Notes: a model not told the origin generated them from the letters alone. 64,000 nucleotides of DNA from Lyngbya sp. HA4199-MV5 (GCA_019359375.1 JAHHHL010000019.1:62001-126000), one strand, 5' to 3'; positions 24,630 through 33,924 are shown, counted from the stretch's first letter. Numbers and translations: made by a program.

Positions 24630-25151
24630 CTAGCTGGGTTGCTTCCGGCTAAGCCGATGCCACAGGCTGGTTAACCATGTTTGCAAACTCCACCCTTCAG
24701 TCGTCTGTCCAGTAGCTCGATCGTAGCTCTCGTAGGCACGCTGATATTGCCCCAAGTAGTAGAACGCCACACCACGAAAGGTTAGCGCCTCCCAATCATT
24801 AGGCTGCAAAGCTAGAGCCTGTTCGCAGTTTGTCAAAGCATCTTGATACCGTTCTAGATGAATCAAAGCAACCGCACGAAACGTCCAGGCTTCATGCTGA
24901 GTGGCATCAGACGCGATCGCCTGGTCAAAACTAAGAAGCGCTGACTCGTACTGCCCCAAGTTTGCCAGCGCAACACCGCGACCATAGCAAGCTGCAAAGT
25001 GGTTTTCTCGGATCTGAAGGACACGGTTATAGCAAGCGATCGCCTCGCTATAGCGATGCGACTCCGCCAGCATCAGACCCTCACGAGCCTGAACCTCAAT
25101 ATACGTCTCAATCTCGGACGCTCTATTCTTGGCAAGCGATCGCAGTTCCAT
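24630..25151 (-). CDS. Tetratricopeptide repeat protein
   Basis: A 173-residue soluble protein composed of at least three to four TPR units with the A..YG.A...Y..AL...P pattern: SEAIACYNRVLQIRENHFAA, YESALLSFDQAIASDATQHE, YQDALTNCEQALALQPNDWE and YQRAYESYDRATGQ. No signal peptide. TPRs mediate protein-protein contacts; the partner is unknown. Confidence 0.88.
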   Translation of the reverse strand: MELRSLAKNRASEIETYIEVQAREGLMLAESHRYSEAIACYNRVLQIRENHFAACYGRGVALANLGQYESALLSFDQAIASDATQHEAWTFRAVALIHLERYQDALTNCEQALALQPNDWEALTFRGVAFYYLGQYQRAYESYDRATGQTTEGWSLQTWLTSLWHRLSRKQPS

Positions 25152-25480
25152 AGTAATTGGGGGAAGTTAATGTTTGCGCCTGTCGTACTCGTGCCATGCT
25201 GACAGTATCAATAAAGCCGAAGCTGGTAGAGCCGCCACCGAAACATCCAACCGCACCCATCTCTAGCTTGCTCAGTTTGAAGCAAATCTATTTGAAGCAA
25301 ACCTAACGGTGCGCGTGTCGTTTCAACGCTTGAAGAAACAACAATTTGTATACTACCAGTCTTTTCGCAATTAAGCAGCACCGCAAGAAAAAGTGACACG
25401 ATCGCGCACTTTTTCCTGCACCCCCTCACTTCTTGCCTGTCTGCTGCTGCCTCCTGCCCTCTGCTTCTCCTGCCTTCCTC
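25152..25480. other. Spacer downstream of the DUF4278 gene
   Basis: No gene. It includes the leader of the TPR gene at its left side and pyrimidine-rich CTGCTGCCTCCTGCCCTCTG repeats at about 25435-25478. Confidence 0.5.
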
Positions 25481-25511
25481 AAAAAAAAAGCCACCTCGTT
25501 GTAGAGATGGC
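25481..25511 (-). terminator. Rho-independent terminator of the DUF4278 gene
   Basis: On the minus strand GCCATCTC - six-base loop - GAGGTGGC forms an 8-bp stem with one G-T pair, followed directly by nine T. It lies 63 bases after the stop codon of the DUF4278 gene. Confidence 0.85.
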
Positions 25512-25573
25512 AGCATTTTGTACACTCTTTAGGAGACAGTCCAGAACTCGTGGTGAGTCCTGGCAAGTCTGCA

Positions 25574-26080
25574 TTAGCTCAAAGCCACATGACTGCGATC
25601 GTAGGTTGCCTGAAATGCGGGGTTGAAGGTCTCCTGAAGCCGCTCCCAATGACTCACCGCCGTGGCAGGCATACCAACTTCAGCCGCCGATCGCACCAAC
25701 ATAACCTGTTGCCGTTTTTTCATCGCACGATGATGATTCATCGTCAATGTCCGCGCTTGCTCTTGAATGGAAGTAGCAGGAGCCTTGATAGCATTCACTA
25801 CGGCTGGTTCTGCGGCAACCACTGAAGCGGGTACAGTTTGGGCGGCGGGCTGCACAGTGTAAGAAAAACCACGGTACGTCAGCACGGTTCCTGCGGGAGC
25901 ACCAAGGTTAGCTGATACAAACTGAGCAGATGGGTCAACCGTGTAGGCAGCACCCCGGTACGTGAGAATAGCACCCAAAGCCCTTGCTTTAGAAACTTCA
26001 GACAAACGATGCTTTGCACCACGCGCTTGCAGAGAAGAAGGGTTAAAGTCGTAATCAACGCCGCGATAAGAAAGTTTCAT
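25574..26080 (-). CDS. DUF4278 domain protein
   Basis: A 168-residue cyanobacterial protein with three copies of the short DUF4278 motif L(S/T)YRGxxY: LSYRGVDYDFNP at 3-14, ILTYRGAAYTVDP near 38 and VLTYRGFSYTVQP near 65. The remainder is helical and basic (HHRAMKKRQQVMLVRSAAEV). The role of DUF4278 proteins is not known; many are stress induced. AGGAGG precedes the ATG at ideal spacing, and a consensus promoter and terminator frame the gene as a monocistronic unit. Confidence 0.85.
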   Translation of the reverse strand: MKLSYRGVDYDFNPSSLQARGAKHRLSEVSKARALGAILTYRGAAYTVDPSAQFVSANLGAPAGTVLTYRGFSYTVQPAAQTVPASVVAAEPAVVNAIKAPATSIQEQARTLTMNHHRAMKKRQQVMLVRSAAEVGMPATAVSHWERLQETFNPAFQATYDRSHVALS

Positions 26081-26233
26081 GATTCGCCTCCTGGATAATG
26101 TATTGCGAGAGGCGCGTTCCTTCGGGATGACTCCCTACTTCCGTCCGGTTTCTGTTGCTGGCAGACTCGTTTGAATCGTGAGCCTTAGCCTAAGTGCAGA
26201 AGTCGAGATGAACGATTTACTTTTCTGTATCTA

Positions 26234-26262
26234 ATCATACAGTTTTTAGTCGAGATCGTCAA
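26234..26262 (-). promoter_or_regulatory. Sigma-70-type promoter of the DUF4278 gene
   Basis: Minus strand TTGACG (26257-26262), 17-base spacer, TATGAT (26234-26239). It is the best -35/-10 pair seen in the window. The implied 5' untranslated region to the ATG at 26080 is about 145 bases. Confidence 0.7.
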
Positions 26263-26458
26263 TATTTACATAAGTTTATCTTCATGCGTTCGATCGACGG
26301 TAGGATGTCTTCAAATTCTCTACAGCACAGCTTCAGAACAACTAGATGCCGTTCAGATCTACCGTAAGACTCCTGGGAAAACCAGCGAATTAACGTTACA
26401 ACGGCTGTGAAGCAGCACCAGACTGCTCCATCACGCAAGGCAAGAGGGTGTTGGTGAA

Positions 26459-27454
26459 ATGACGACTTATCGTGACGCGATCGAAACTCTGATTAACAAG
26501 ACAAGAGCACGGGAAGAGGCGCTTGGACTCCGCGATGACGCTTGTCGATCGCGCTTTCTCTTGCAATCAAACCCAACGGCTAAAGTCATTATCTTCTTCC
26601 ACGGCTTTACTGCTGTGCCGGAACAGTTCGTCCCCATTGGTGAAGCATTCTTTCAGACAGGTTACAACGTCCTGATTCCGCTGCTGCCGGGGCATGGACA
26701 GGCAGGCGACTGGAATGACGATCAACCACCACCGCTGCCAGAGAACCCAGACATTTATCAGGAGTTTGGGCAAAAGTGGCTAGAAAACGCTCAAGCTTTG
26801 GGCGATCGTGTGCTGGTCGGAGGCTTATCGGGTGGCGGTACGTTGAGCGCATGGCTGGCGTTTGAATATGCTCAGCAGGTCGATCGCAGCTTACTGTTCG
26901 CACCATACTTAGGCGGTACTAATGCTTTGGTGGACTGGGTTGTAGAGCGGATGAACGTGTATTTTGAGTGGAAGACAGAGCCAGGAAAAGTTGGTTTTGG
27001 GTACGGTGGCTTTCATATGCCAGCGCTGCGGGTATTTTTAGATATGGGTCAAGCAATCCTCGATCGTGCGAAAGACCAGCCTGCGGCACCCATGCTCATT
27101 GTGTCGAGTGAGAGCGATCTTGCCGTAGACAGTGAAGAACACCGTCAGTTGTTTGAGTCTGCGCTGCAATTTCAGCCCAAATGCTGGTATCACTGTTTCG
27201 ATCGCAAACTAGCTATTCCGCACAATATGATGACGCAGGCAGAAGGCAGCCCACGCCCCGATCTTCCCATCGCCCTTGCCAAAACCTATGCTGAAAGCGA
27301 CCTGCTCTGGAAGGAAATCACCGCACTCAGCGATCGATGGAAGCAAGGAGAAGCCCTGGACGCGATCGTGACAGAGTTCGATTTAAGCCAGCGTCTTTCG
27401 CCCGATCGAGCTTCTGTGTTAACGACCCTGAAGCTGTTTGCTGGAGAGATTTAG
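26459..27454 (+). CDS. Alpha/beta hydrolase
   Basis: A 331-residue serine hydrolase. The oxyanion segment IIFFHGFTAVPEQF is near residue 45, the nucleophile elbow is VGGLSGGGTLSAWLA (Ser near residue 123), an acidic residue is offered by SSESDLAVDSEEH and the likely catalytic His by KLAIPHNMM. No signal peptide is seen, so it should be cytoplasmic. It is related to the carboxylesterase/lysophospholipase group; the substrate is not known. It is followed by heptamer repeats rather than a terminator. Confidence 0.88.
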   Translation: MTTYRDAIETLINKTRAREEALGLRDDACRSRFLLQSNPTAKVIIFFHGFTAVPEQFVPIGEAFFQTGYNVLIPLLPGHGQAGDWNDDQPPPLPENPDIYQEFGQKWLENAQALGDRVLVGGLSGGGTLSAWLAFEYAQQVDRSLLFAPYLGGTNALVDWVVERMNVYFEWKTEPGKVGFGYGGFHMPALRVFLDMGQAILDRAKDQPAAPMLIVSSESDLAVDSEEHRQLFESALQFQPKCWYHCFDRKLAIPHNMMTQAEGSPRPDLPIALAKTYAESDLLWKEITALSDRWKQGEALDAIVTEFDLSQRLSPDRASVLTTLKLFAGEI

Positions 27455-27560
27455 AAGGCAGGAGGCAGAGGGCAGGAGGCAGAGGGAGGGATGAGGGATG
27501 AAGGACAAAGGCTAAAGGATAAAGGCTAAAGGATGAAGGCTAAAAAGGCTGACCGCTGAC
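27455..27560. repeat. Heptamer arrays after the alpha/beta hydrolase gene
   Basis: AGGCAGGAGGCAGAGGGCAG, AGGCTAAAGGATAAAGGCTA and GCTGACCGCTGACCGCTGAC arrays. No gene. Confidence 0.8.
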
Positions 27561-27799
27561 CGCTGACTGTTGGCTACTCAATGGGAGCTATTTTGCGGTA
27601 CCTCTCGTAAGACTGCATTTTGTGAATGATTTTCTCCAAGCTTTGCCCGTTGTAGTGGTGACATTCAGACGACTAGAGCTACACATGCGAGGTTGATCAC
27701 TTTCAAATGTGATGTAGATTACGATTCCAGTGTCTAAGAGTCACGGTCGCAGCAGAGGAACCATGACATAACTAGGGGACTACACGCTCCGAAGTCGTC

Positions 27800-27958
27800 A
27801 TGTCTAGTTCCTTGCTCAACAAAAGTGCTGCCGTAGTTAACGCGATCGCCATCACCACAGCTCTGGCGGTTATTTCTGGCTACCTGCCGATGCAGCCCCT
27901 TTCGATTTCAAATCTGCAAACAACTCTGCAAGCTCAATGGCACAGTGGTCAGAAGTGA
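27800..27958 (+). CDS. Possible 52-residue small hydrophobic protein
   Basis: A short frame that begins MSSSLLNKSAAVVNAIAITT and contains one hydrophobic stretch (VNAIAITTALAVISGYLPM), with HIP1-like codons and no recognised family. The ribosome binding site is weak. It is located between two repeat arrays. It could be a small membrane protein or chance. Confidence 0.3.
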   Translation: MSSSLLNKSAAVVNAIAITTALAVISGYLPMQPLSISNLQTTLQAQWHSGQK

Positions 27959-27959
27959 T

Positions 27960-28140
27960 ATTCAGTTGTTAGTTGTTGGTTGTTAGAGCGGAGAAGGCTT
28001 AAGGCTAAAGGATGAGGGCTAAAAGCTAAAGTCTAAAGGATGATAGCTGACTGCTGATAGCGACTGAACTTAGAACTTTCACTCCTCACTCCTCACTCCT
28101 CACCCCTCACTCCTCACCCCTCACTCCTCACCTCTTACCC
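27960..28140. repeat. Heptamer arrays before the GTPase gene
   Basis: GTTGTTAGTTGTTGGTTGTT, then AAGGCTAAAGGATGAGGGCT, then TCACTCCTCACTCCTCACTC and TCACCCCTCACTCCTCACCC. No gene. Confidence 0.85.
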
Positions 28141-28181
28141 CCAATTGCCTAAACTAGAGAGAACGCGCTCAAACGGTGGCA

Positions 28182-30101
28182 ATGGTGCGATTAAAACTGT
28201 GGCAGTGGATGGCGTTGGGACTTCCGATCGCCAGCATTATCAGCTTTCTAGTCATTGCAGCAGGGTTTCAGATTCAGCAGTGGGGCATTAGCTGGATCTG
28301 GGGCGTTGTGGTGCTTATGTTTGTGCTGTGGCGGTGGCTGCTGGTGAAATGGACGCAACCCGCATTAGCGCAAGTGCAAGCGGTCGTTGCTGAGGTAACG
28401 GAAGAGCTGGAGGCAGACGTAACGGAAGCGACAACGGCACCGACCAATAGCACCACTCGACAAGCGGAAACAGCCATCCATGCAATCCTGGAAGAAGCGC
28501 GGAGTGATCCACCGCTTTGGGAAGGATGGACTGAGTTTTGGGGACGGTGTAAGCAGGTAGTGGAAGCAGTTGCCCATGCCTATTACCCACAGGTACAACG
28601 TCCGCTGCTGCAAATCTACGTTCCACAGGCGTATGCGCTGATGCGGGGCACAGTAGACGACATGGATCAGTGGATGCAAAAGCTGTCGCCTGCCCTTAAT
28701 CAGGTGACGATTGGGCAGGCGTATCAGGCGTATGAGATCTACCAAAAGCTGGAACCCTCGGCGCGCAAGGTGCTGCAAGTATGGAACTGGGCGCAGTGGT
28801 TGTTGAATCCAGTGGCAGCGCTGGCACGGACGGCGACTCAGCGATCGAGCAATCGAGCCACACAAGAACTGTTGGTGAATTTGGGACAGCTTTTGCGGGA
28901 AGCAGCGTTGACCAATCTGGGCAGACAGGCGATCGCGCTTTATGGGGGAATGCCTGCTGCCACGTTGGAATTACCAGCTTCAACCCCAGCAGCCAAAACG
29001 AAAACTCAAACCTTACGCGATATTCTGACGCAAGCTGAACCTGCTGAAGCGGTGGAGCAGAAACCCGTCAATATCCTCCTGGTTGGGCGAACGGGAGCGG
29101 GAAAGAGCAGCTTGATCAATACCCTTTTTGTCGATCGTCGCGCTGAGGTTGACGTGCTGCCCAGTACCGATCGGGTACAGTCCTACCATTGGGAAGCGGC
29201 AGAGGGCGAAACGTTAACGCTGTGGGATACGCCAGGGTACGAGCAGGCAACGCGGGATGATTTACGGGAGCAAGTGCTGGACTATATCACGCAAGCAGAT
29301 TTGCTGCTGCTGGTCACGCCCGCCCTTGATCCAGCGCTGCAAATGGATGTGGACTTCCTCAAGGACGCGAAGGCAGAAGTCGCGGATTTACCTGTGATTG
29401 CTGTGGTGAGCCAGGTCGATCGCCTGCGTCCCATACGCGAGTGGGCACCCCCCTACGATTGGGAATGGGGCGATCGTCCGAAGGAAAGGGCAATTCGAGA
29501 AGCCACGGAGTATCGCGCTAAGCTGCTGGGTGATTTTTGCACGCTGGTTGTGCCGATCGTCACAGGCGATTTAGATGCCGATCGCGTTGCCTGGGGGATT
29601 GATACGCTTTCGGTTGGACTCATGCAGGCGATCGCACCCGCCAAGCAGTTGCGACTGGCGCGGTTTTTGCGCAATCTGGATGCCCGCACGATCGCGGCGG
29701 CTAAAATCATCGATCACTACACGTTTCAGATGACGACCACCCAGGGACTGACGGCGCTGCTTAAAAGCCCCGTGCTGCGGTTTGTGTCCATCCTGACGAC
29801 GGGTTCACCCACGCTGGCATACCTTCTGGCAGAGCAAATTCCGGTCGAGCAACTGCCTGTGGTGCTGGGCAAGCTCCAGATGGCATACGACCTGTTTACG
29901 CTGCTCAATGCTGATTTGCCGAATGCGCGTAATTTTGATCTGCTGGGGCTGTGGTCGCTGCTGTTGAACAATGCTACAGCACCCGATCGCAACGCCTGGG
30001 CCTTTGGTCACGCCATTACAGAATACTGGACACGTTCTTTGACCACAGAGCAACTTGAAGCGCGCTTTGAGGCGTATCTCCAGCAGTATTTGGAAAAGTG
30101 A
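28182..30101 (+). CDS. Membrane-anchored GTPase
   Basis: A 639-residue protein with two hydrophobic helices at residues about 8-50 (LPIASIISFLVIAAGF, GISWIWGVVVLMFVLW), a helical middle region and an Era/YcjF-like G domain at about 290-470. G1 is GRTGAGKSS, G3 is WDTPGYEQ. The G4 motif (N/TKxD) reads SQVD, so guanine specificity is altered or uses another residue. The C-terminal 150 residues are helical. Similar GTPases in cyanobacteria have no assigned role; membrane remodelling or transport is only a guess. An in-frame GTG at 28176 adds two residues. Confidence 0.85.
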   Translation: MVRLKLWQWMALGLPIASIISFLVIAAGFQIQQWGISWIWGVVVLMFVLWRWLLVKWTQPALAQVQAVVAEVTEELEADVTEATTAPTNSTTRQAETAIHAILEEARSDPPLWEGWTEFWGRCKQVVEAVAHAYYPQVQRPLLQIYVPQAYALMRGTVDDMDQWMQKLSPALNQVTIGQAYQAYEIYQKLEPSARKVLQVWNWAQWLLNPVAALARTATQRSSNRATQELLVNLGQLLREAALTNLGRQAIALYGGMPAATLELPASTPAAKTKTQTLRDILTQAEPAEAVEQKPVNILLVGRTGAGKSSLINTLFVDRRAEVDVLPSTDRVQSYHWEAAEGETLTLWDTPGYEQATRDDLREQVLDYITQADLLLLVTPALDPALQMDVDFLKDAKAEVADLPVIAVVSQVDRLRPIREWAPPYDWEWGDRPKERAIREATEYRAKLLGDFCTLVVPIVTGDLDADRVAWGIDTLSVGLMQAIAPAKQLRLARFLRNLDARTIAAAKIIDHYTFQMTTTQGLTALLKSPVLRFVSILTTGSPTLAYLLAEQIPVEQLPVVLGKLQMAYDLFTLLNADLPNARNFDLLGLWSLLLNNATAPDRNAWAFGHAITEYWTRSLTTEQLEARFEAYLQQYLEK

Positions 30102-30119
30102 TCACCATAGTCATGGACA

Positions 30120-30821
30120 TTAGCCTGCACGCAGTTCATCCAGCTTCGTCTTGACTGCCTGAATGTCTTGCCACATCAGCCACTTAGGTTGTCCCCGTTC
30201 GCGTGACTGGTTTCGCAGCAGATACGCCGGATGAAAAATGGGCATGTAGAAGCGATCGTCTTGCTCAATCCACTGCCCGCGTACCTTGGTAATGCCCTGC
30301 TTAATACCTAATAAACCTTTGAGCGCAGTTGCACCCGTCAGCAGAATAATCTTCGGATTCACGATGCGAATCTGCTCTAACAAATAGCCTTTGCAGGCTT
30401 CTGCCTCTTCCGTCGTGGGCGTGCGGTTTTCGGGCGGACGGCATTTCACCACGTTGCAGATGAACACATCCTCCTCAGCGACAAGATTCACTGATGCCAG
30501 AATTTTGTCGAGCAGTTGTCCCGATTTGCCAACAAACGGCTTGCCCTGCTCATCCTCGTTTTGTCCCGGACCCTCACCCACAATCATGATGGGAGCCTGG
30601 ACACTACCCCGTGAGATCACCGCATTCTTGCGGTTCTGTCCCAAATCGCAACGAAAACAGCGGCTACAATGCGCCAACATCTGCTCCATTGTTTGATAGG
30701 TGCCAGCCGGAATGGGCACTTTGGCGCTGGTGGGAATTTGCTCAGGGTCAAAGTCTTTGGGCGGTTGGGCTTCGTTCGTCGCGGGAAGGTTAAACAGGCT
30801 GATCTGGTCTTCAGTTGCCAT
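30120..30821 (-). CDS. Family 4 uracil-DNA glycosylase
   Basis: A 233-residue Fe-S uracil-DNA glycosylase that removes uracil from DNA formed by cytosine deamination. Motif 1 is GEGPGQNEDEQGKPFVGKSG, motif 2 IFHPAYLLRN. Cluster-binding Cys are available in LAHCSRCFRCDLGQ and in FICNVVKCRPPENR...CKGYL. The first 50 residues are a poorly conserved extension. It is convergent with the GTPase gene, with only 18 bases between the stops. Confidence 0.92.
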   Translation of the reverse strand: MATEDQISLFNLPATNEAQPPKDFDPEQIPTSAKVPIPAGTYQTMEQMLAHCSRCFRCDLGQNRKNAVISRGSVQAPIMIVGEGPGQNEDEQGKPFVGKSGQLLDKILASVNLVAEEDVFICNVVKCRPPENRTPTTEEAEACKGYLLEQIRIVNPKIILLTGATALKGLLGIKQGITKVRGQWIEQDDRFYMPIFHPAYLLRNQSRERGQPKWLMWQDIQAVKTKLDELRAG

Positions 30822-31024
30822 GAATCTGCAAAAAATGCGTAAGGTGGTTGGTAAATGCCCATTAAGGAATGTTTTTTCAGGAACGGGATGGGCGTATTCC
30901 TGAGCCTTACTTACCCTTGAGCCTTTAAATTCTAGGGCAGTCGCCCCTCGTTCAGCTACGGCGGTTGAAAAGATTCAGTGCTTGGAGCGATTAGAACGCT
31001 GAACACTACCTGCCCTCGCCCCGA

Positions 31025-31741
31025 TCAGCGCAGGTAGGCAACGGCTTCTGCCAGCGTGACTTGAGGAAAGCTTTTGTAGAAGCGACTCACGCTATAGAAG
31101 GGGTGTGGCGTTGCCAGCACAATGACCCGATCGCCATAGGCATGAAGCAACGGCATCAACTCACCGGGCGAAACAGGGGTACAGAGCCATACTTGAGCAG
31201 GCTGCTGCGATCGCACGGCTTGTACAGCCGCCATCATCGTCATCCCTGTGGCAATGCCATCATCCACCAAAAGGGCGATCGCGCCATGTGGGCTGAAGCG
31301 AGGATGATCAGGAGAAAGGGCAGCCAGTTGAGCCTGAGCATGAATCTGTGCCTCTTGTAGCGCCACTGCATACAAGGTGGAAAATGATAAGTCAGTTGCC
31401 TGTGAGGTCTCAGGAGAAGCAGTCGCGTAAAGCTCACGGCGATGGGAATCCCAAACGACGTGCCCGTCTGCTGTCACCGCCCCGATCGCCAACTCCACAT
31501 TATCGGGTCGGGTGATCTTTTTTGCTACAATCACGTCCAGCGGACAGTTTAAGGCTCTGGCGATCGGCTCGGCAATCGGCAAACCACCCTTGGGCAAGGC
31601 ATACACCACAAAGTTTGCTGTTTCTAGTTCAGGCTGTTGACTGACGATGTGAAGAACCGCCTGCGCCAGCTTTTCACCTGCCTGATGGCGATCGATGAAA
31701 CAGACGATCGAACCCGATTCTCGATAAGGTAAAAACGGCAT
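31025..31741 (-). CDS. Phosphoribosyltransferase family protein
   Basis: A 238-residue type I PRTase. The PRPP-binding loop is ALLVDDGIATGMTMMAAVQA, with two acidic residues before the Gly; ALPKGGLPIAEPIA and VIVAKKITRPDN form the other active-site segments. It resembles the uncharacterised cyanobacterial and actinobacterial group annotated only as phosphoribosyltransferase, not a defined purine or pyrimidine enzyme. GGGAGG lies just upstream of the ATG. Confidence 0.87.
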   Translation of the reverse strand: MPFLPYRESGSIVCFIDRHQAGEKLAQAVLHIVSQQPELETANFVVYALPKGGLPIAEPIARALNCPLDVIVAKKITRPDNVELAIGAVTADGHVVWDSHRRELYATASPETSQATDLSFSTLYAVALQEAQIHAQAQLAALSPDHPRFSPHGAIALLVDDGIATGMTMMAAVQAVRSQQPAQVWLCTPVSPGELMPLLHAYGDRVIVLATPHPFYSVSRFYKSFPQVTLAEAVAYLR

Positions 31742-32067
31742 GATCCTCCCTCAAATCACTGTGGGGATACCGTTCATCATGACTGATTTTCCTCCATTAG
31801 CCCAACCCTGCTATAGCAATTTCCAGTCTAGTGAAATGCAGTCTTAGCAAGGCAGAAGGCAGGGGGCAGAGGGCAGAAGGTCGAGAAATGGAAAGCTTCA
31901 GTCATTGGCGATCGTTCAGTTCGATCAATCCTTTCTTAAATACCATCTCCGGAATGGCTCAAGCAGGCAGCGTATTTATTTAGTATCCCAAATGGCACGT
32001 CTGGCTGATTCCACTAAAGCGATACATTGAGCCAACTGCCTGTGTTTCCTGTTTCTTCATCACTTCC
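31742..32067. other. Gene-free spacer with short heptamer run
   Basis: A divergent gap between the PRTase and the DUF2259-like lipoprotein. AAGGCAGAAGGCAGGGGGCA at about 31850-31880 is the only repeat seen. Presumably holds both promoters; none assigned. Confidence 0.5.
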
Positions 32068-32967
32068 ATGCGGCACCATTCTCAAACCGTCTTTCGTTGG
32101 GTTCCTACCGCTGTGGCGTTGGGGCTACTTGCAGCTTGTTCTCAATCACCTAAGACGCAGGTATCTGAAGCGCCCAGCCCGATCGCAGTACAACCTGAGG
32201 CTTCACCCACACCAACTGCCAGCGCGATCGCCCCTCTAGACCGCAAACCCTCCCCTTCAGCATCAGTACGTCCGTCGGAGCCACCGATCGCGCCTGCTAC
32301 AAAGCCACAATCGCAAGCTCCGATCGCTTCAGCCCCTGCCACTAAACCATTGCCCCTTGAACGCACGCCAACGTTTCGGGCAACACCCCGCATGACGGGG
32401 TTTTCGCCCGATGGCAACTATTTCATCTATTTGGAAAGCTCTCAAGATACGGGCGCGGGTATACCAAAATCTGTATTACAGCTTGTCCAACTGGATGCGA
32501 ATCGCTGTGTTGAAGATGCGTGTGTTGAAACGCACTACAGCGAAAAAGAGGCTGGTGTAAAGATAGCCGAAGCAGAAAGTGAATTATTGAAGCAAACCTG
32601 GAAAGTACGTCAGGATTTGAATCTCACTCCCCCAGCAGCAGGGATTGATCTTCCGATCGTGTCTCGCTCACGCGCAGCGAATGGCAGCGAAACTGTCACC
32701 ATTCGTTTAAACAACCGCGACTTGCAGCTTCAGCTCCAGCAAAAAAGCACGCAGGACAAAGCCTCTATGCAGCTTGGGGTGCGCTATGACGGACAGCAGC
32801 GATCGCTCGACTCCCTCAACAACTTTCGAGACAACGTGCTGGATTACTCGATCCGTCAGGTGAAGGTATCACCCGATGGCAAACGAGTCGCAGTCCTCAT
32901 CACAGCGGTAAAACCCACGTTTGAAGGCACTTTGGGGACGACGGTTGTACAGGGGTTTGCGTTGTAG
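32068..32967 (+). CDS. DUF2259-like secreted lipoprotein
   Basis: A 299-residue protein. MRHHSQTVFRWVPTAVALGL is a signal peptide with lipobox LAAC (Cys24). A Pro/Ser/Ala-rich linker (25-100) follows. The rest has FSPDGNYFIYLES...GIPKSVLQLVQL and QVKVSPDGKRVAVLI near the end, the pattern of DUF2259 predicted secreted proteins, which contain a partial beta-propeller-like arrangement. Function is unknown. The family call is from motif memory. Confidence 0.72.
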   Translation: MRHHSQTVFRWVPTAVALGLLAACSQSPKTQVSEAPSPIAVQPEASPTPTASAIAPLDRKPSPSASVRPSEPPIAPATKPQSQAPIASAPATKPLPLERTPTFRATPRMTGFSPDGNYFIYLESSQDTGAGIPKSVLQLVQLDANRCVEDACVETHYSEKEAGVKIAEAESELLKQTWKVRQDLNLTPPAAGIDLPIVSRSRAANGSETVTIRLNNRDLQLQLQQKSTQDKASMQLGVRYDGQQRSLDSLNNFRDNVLDYSIRQVKVSPDGKRVAVLITAVKPTFEGTLGTTVVQGFAL

Positions 32968-33250
32968 AGGAGGGAGTGGGGAGTAGGGAGTGGGGAAGGA
33001 TGAAGGCTAAAGGATGAAGGATGAAGGCTAAAAGGTTTGAATAGTCGTCAGTGAACGGTGAAACAGTTACGAGTAACCAAGCTGGCATGACGGAAGGCTG
33101 CAAATTGAAAACCGATCACTGTAGCTTGCTTCCCGCAGGGTTGGCTGACTGCTGTAGCTTGCTTCCCGTAGGGTTCGCTGACCGCTGAAAGGCTAAGTTT
33201 TTATCCTTCATACTTCATCCTTTATCCTTTCCTCCTCACTCAAAACTTCC
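32968..33250. repeat. Repeat-filled spacer with two tandem 33-base units
   Basis: Begins with GTGGGGAGTAGGGAGTGGGG and AAGGCTAAAGGATGAAGGAT arrays. At 33118-33153 and 33151-33186 are two adjacent copies of the unit beginning (G/A)CTGTAGCTTGCTTCCCG, period 33 bases. The right end is CATCCTTTATCC-type repeat. No gene. Confidence 0.8.
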
Positions 33251-33255
33251 TTCCC

Positions 33256-33888
33256 TCAAGGTTTGACCGCTCCTGATTCACAACTGCTTAGCCACGTCCG
33301 AATGGCTTCAGCGGTTGCACTCTGGCTGCTGTCGCGGGGAGGGGTAATAGGCTGGCGATCGCGGGGATAGGAGCCAAGGCGAGAAAATAGGAGTGCCAGT
33401 CGCCAACCGTCTGCCGTCTGTGCCAAAAATAGCCAGTGATACTGTTGAAACTCGACGACCCGCTTACCAAGATATTGTCGCTCCAGCACCGTGAAAAAGA
33501 CCTGATGCAAATTGGCATCATTGGGGTTGGGGTACTCGCTAGAATCCGTTGGCAGGGGCATGAAGTCGGGTTGGCTTGCAAGGATGGCATACGTTGGTTC
33601 GGTCACTCGCTTTGAGCGCAACCGCACGTTAGAGCGATTAATATAACCTGGGAGATCTCGCAAAAGGGCTGTTGTCAGAGGCTCTAGCGCGGTTGGGCAG
33701 GTGAATTTGCGCGACAGAGGGGAGAGGGGAGAGGGGAGAGGGGAGGGGGGAGAGGAGGGAAAAAAATGAAGCTTAGGTTGGGCAGGAAGATGATCGCTCG
33801 ATCGCTCAGCAGTGGCGATCGGCATAACCAATAGCCCAACAATTCCCCATCCCACCAAGCCTTGTAGCAAACAAACCTTGCTCACCAT
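33256..33888 (-). CDS. Secreted protein of unknown function with a repeat-encoded segment
   Basis: A 210-residue protein. Residues 1-27 form a signal peptide (LVGWGIVGLLVMPIATA). Residues about 39-58 ([15 protein letters not shown]) are encoded by a GAGAGGGGAGAGGGGAGAGG array. The mature domain has two conserved-looking Cys (FTCPTALEPLTTALLRDLPG and WLSSCESG) and the strand region VFFTVLERQYLGKRVVEFQQ, a pattern I recall from unassigned cyanobacterial secreted proteins. Function unknown. pyrF follows upstream on the same strand 81 bases away. Confidence 0.72.
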   Translation of the reverse strand: MVSKVCLLQGLVGWGIVGLLVMPIATAERSSDHLPAQPKLHFFPSSPPSPLPSPLSPLSRKFTCPTALEPLTTALLRDLPGYINRSNVRLRSKRVTEPTYAILASQPDFMPLPTDSSEYPNPNDANLHQVFFTVLERQYLGKRVVEFQQYHWLFLAQTADGWRLALLFSRLGSYPRDRQPITPPRDSSQSATAEAIRTWLSSCESGAVKP

Positions 33889-33924
33889 ATCTCCCTCTAC
33901 TTTTAGCGCGCTCGTCTATCCCCT

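Noticed and set aside
27574-27672. Minus-strand frame reading NGQSLEKIIHKMQSYERYRK near its end
   Set aside because: Protein-like composition, but two stops directly upstream and no start codon; at most a decayed gene end, family not recognised.
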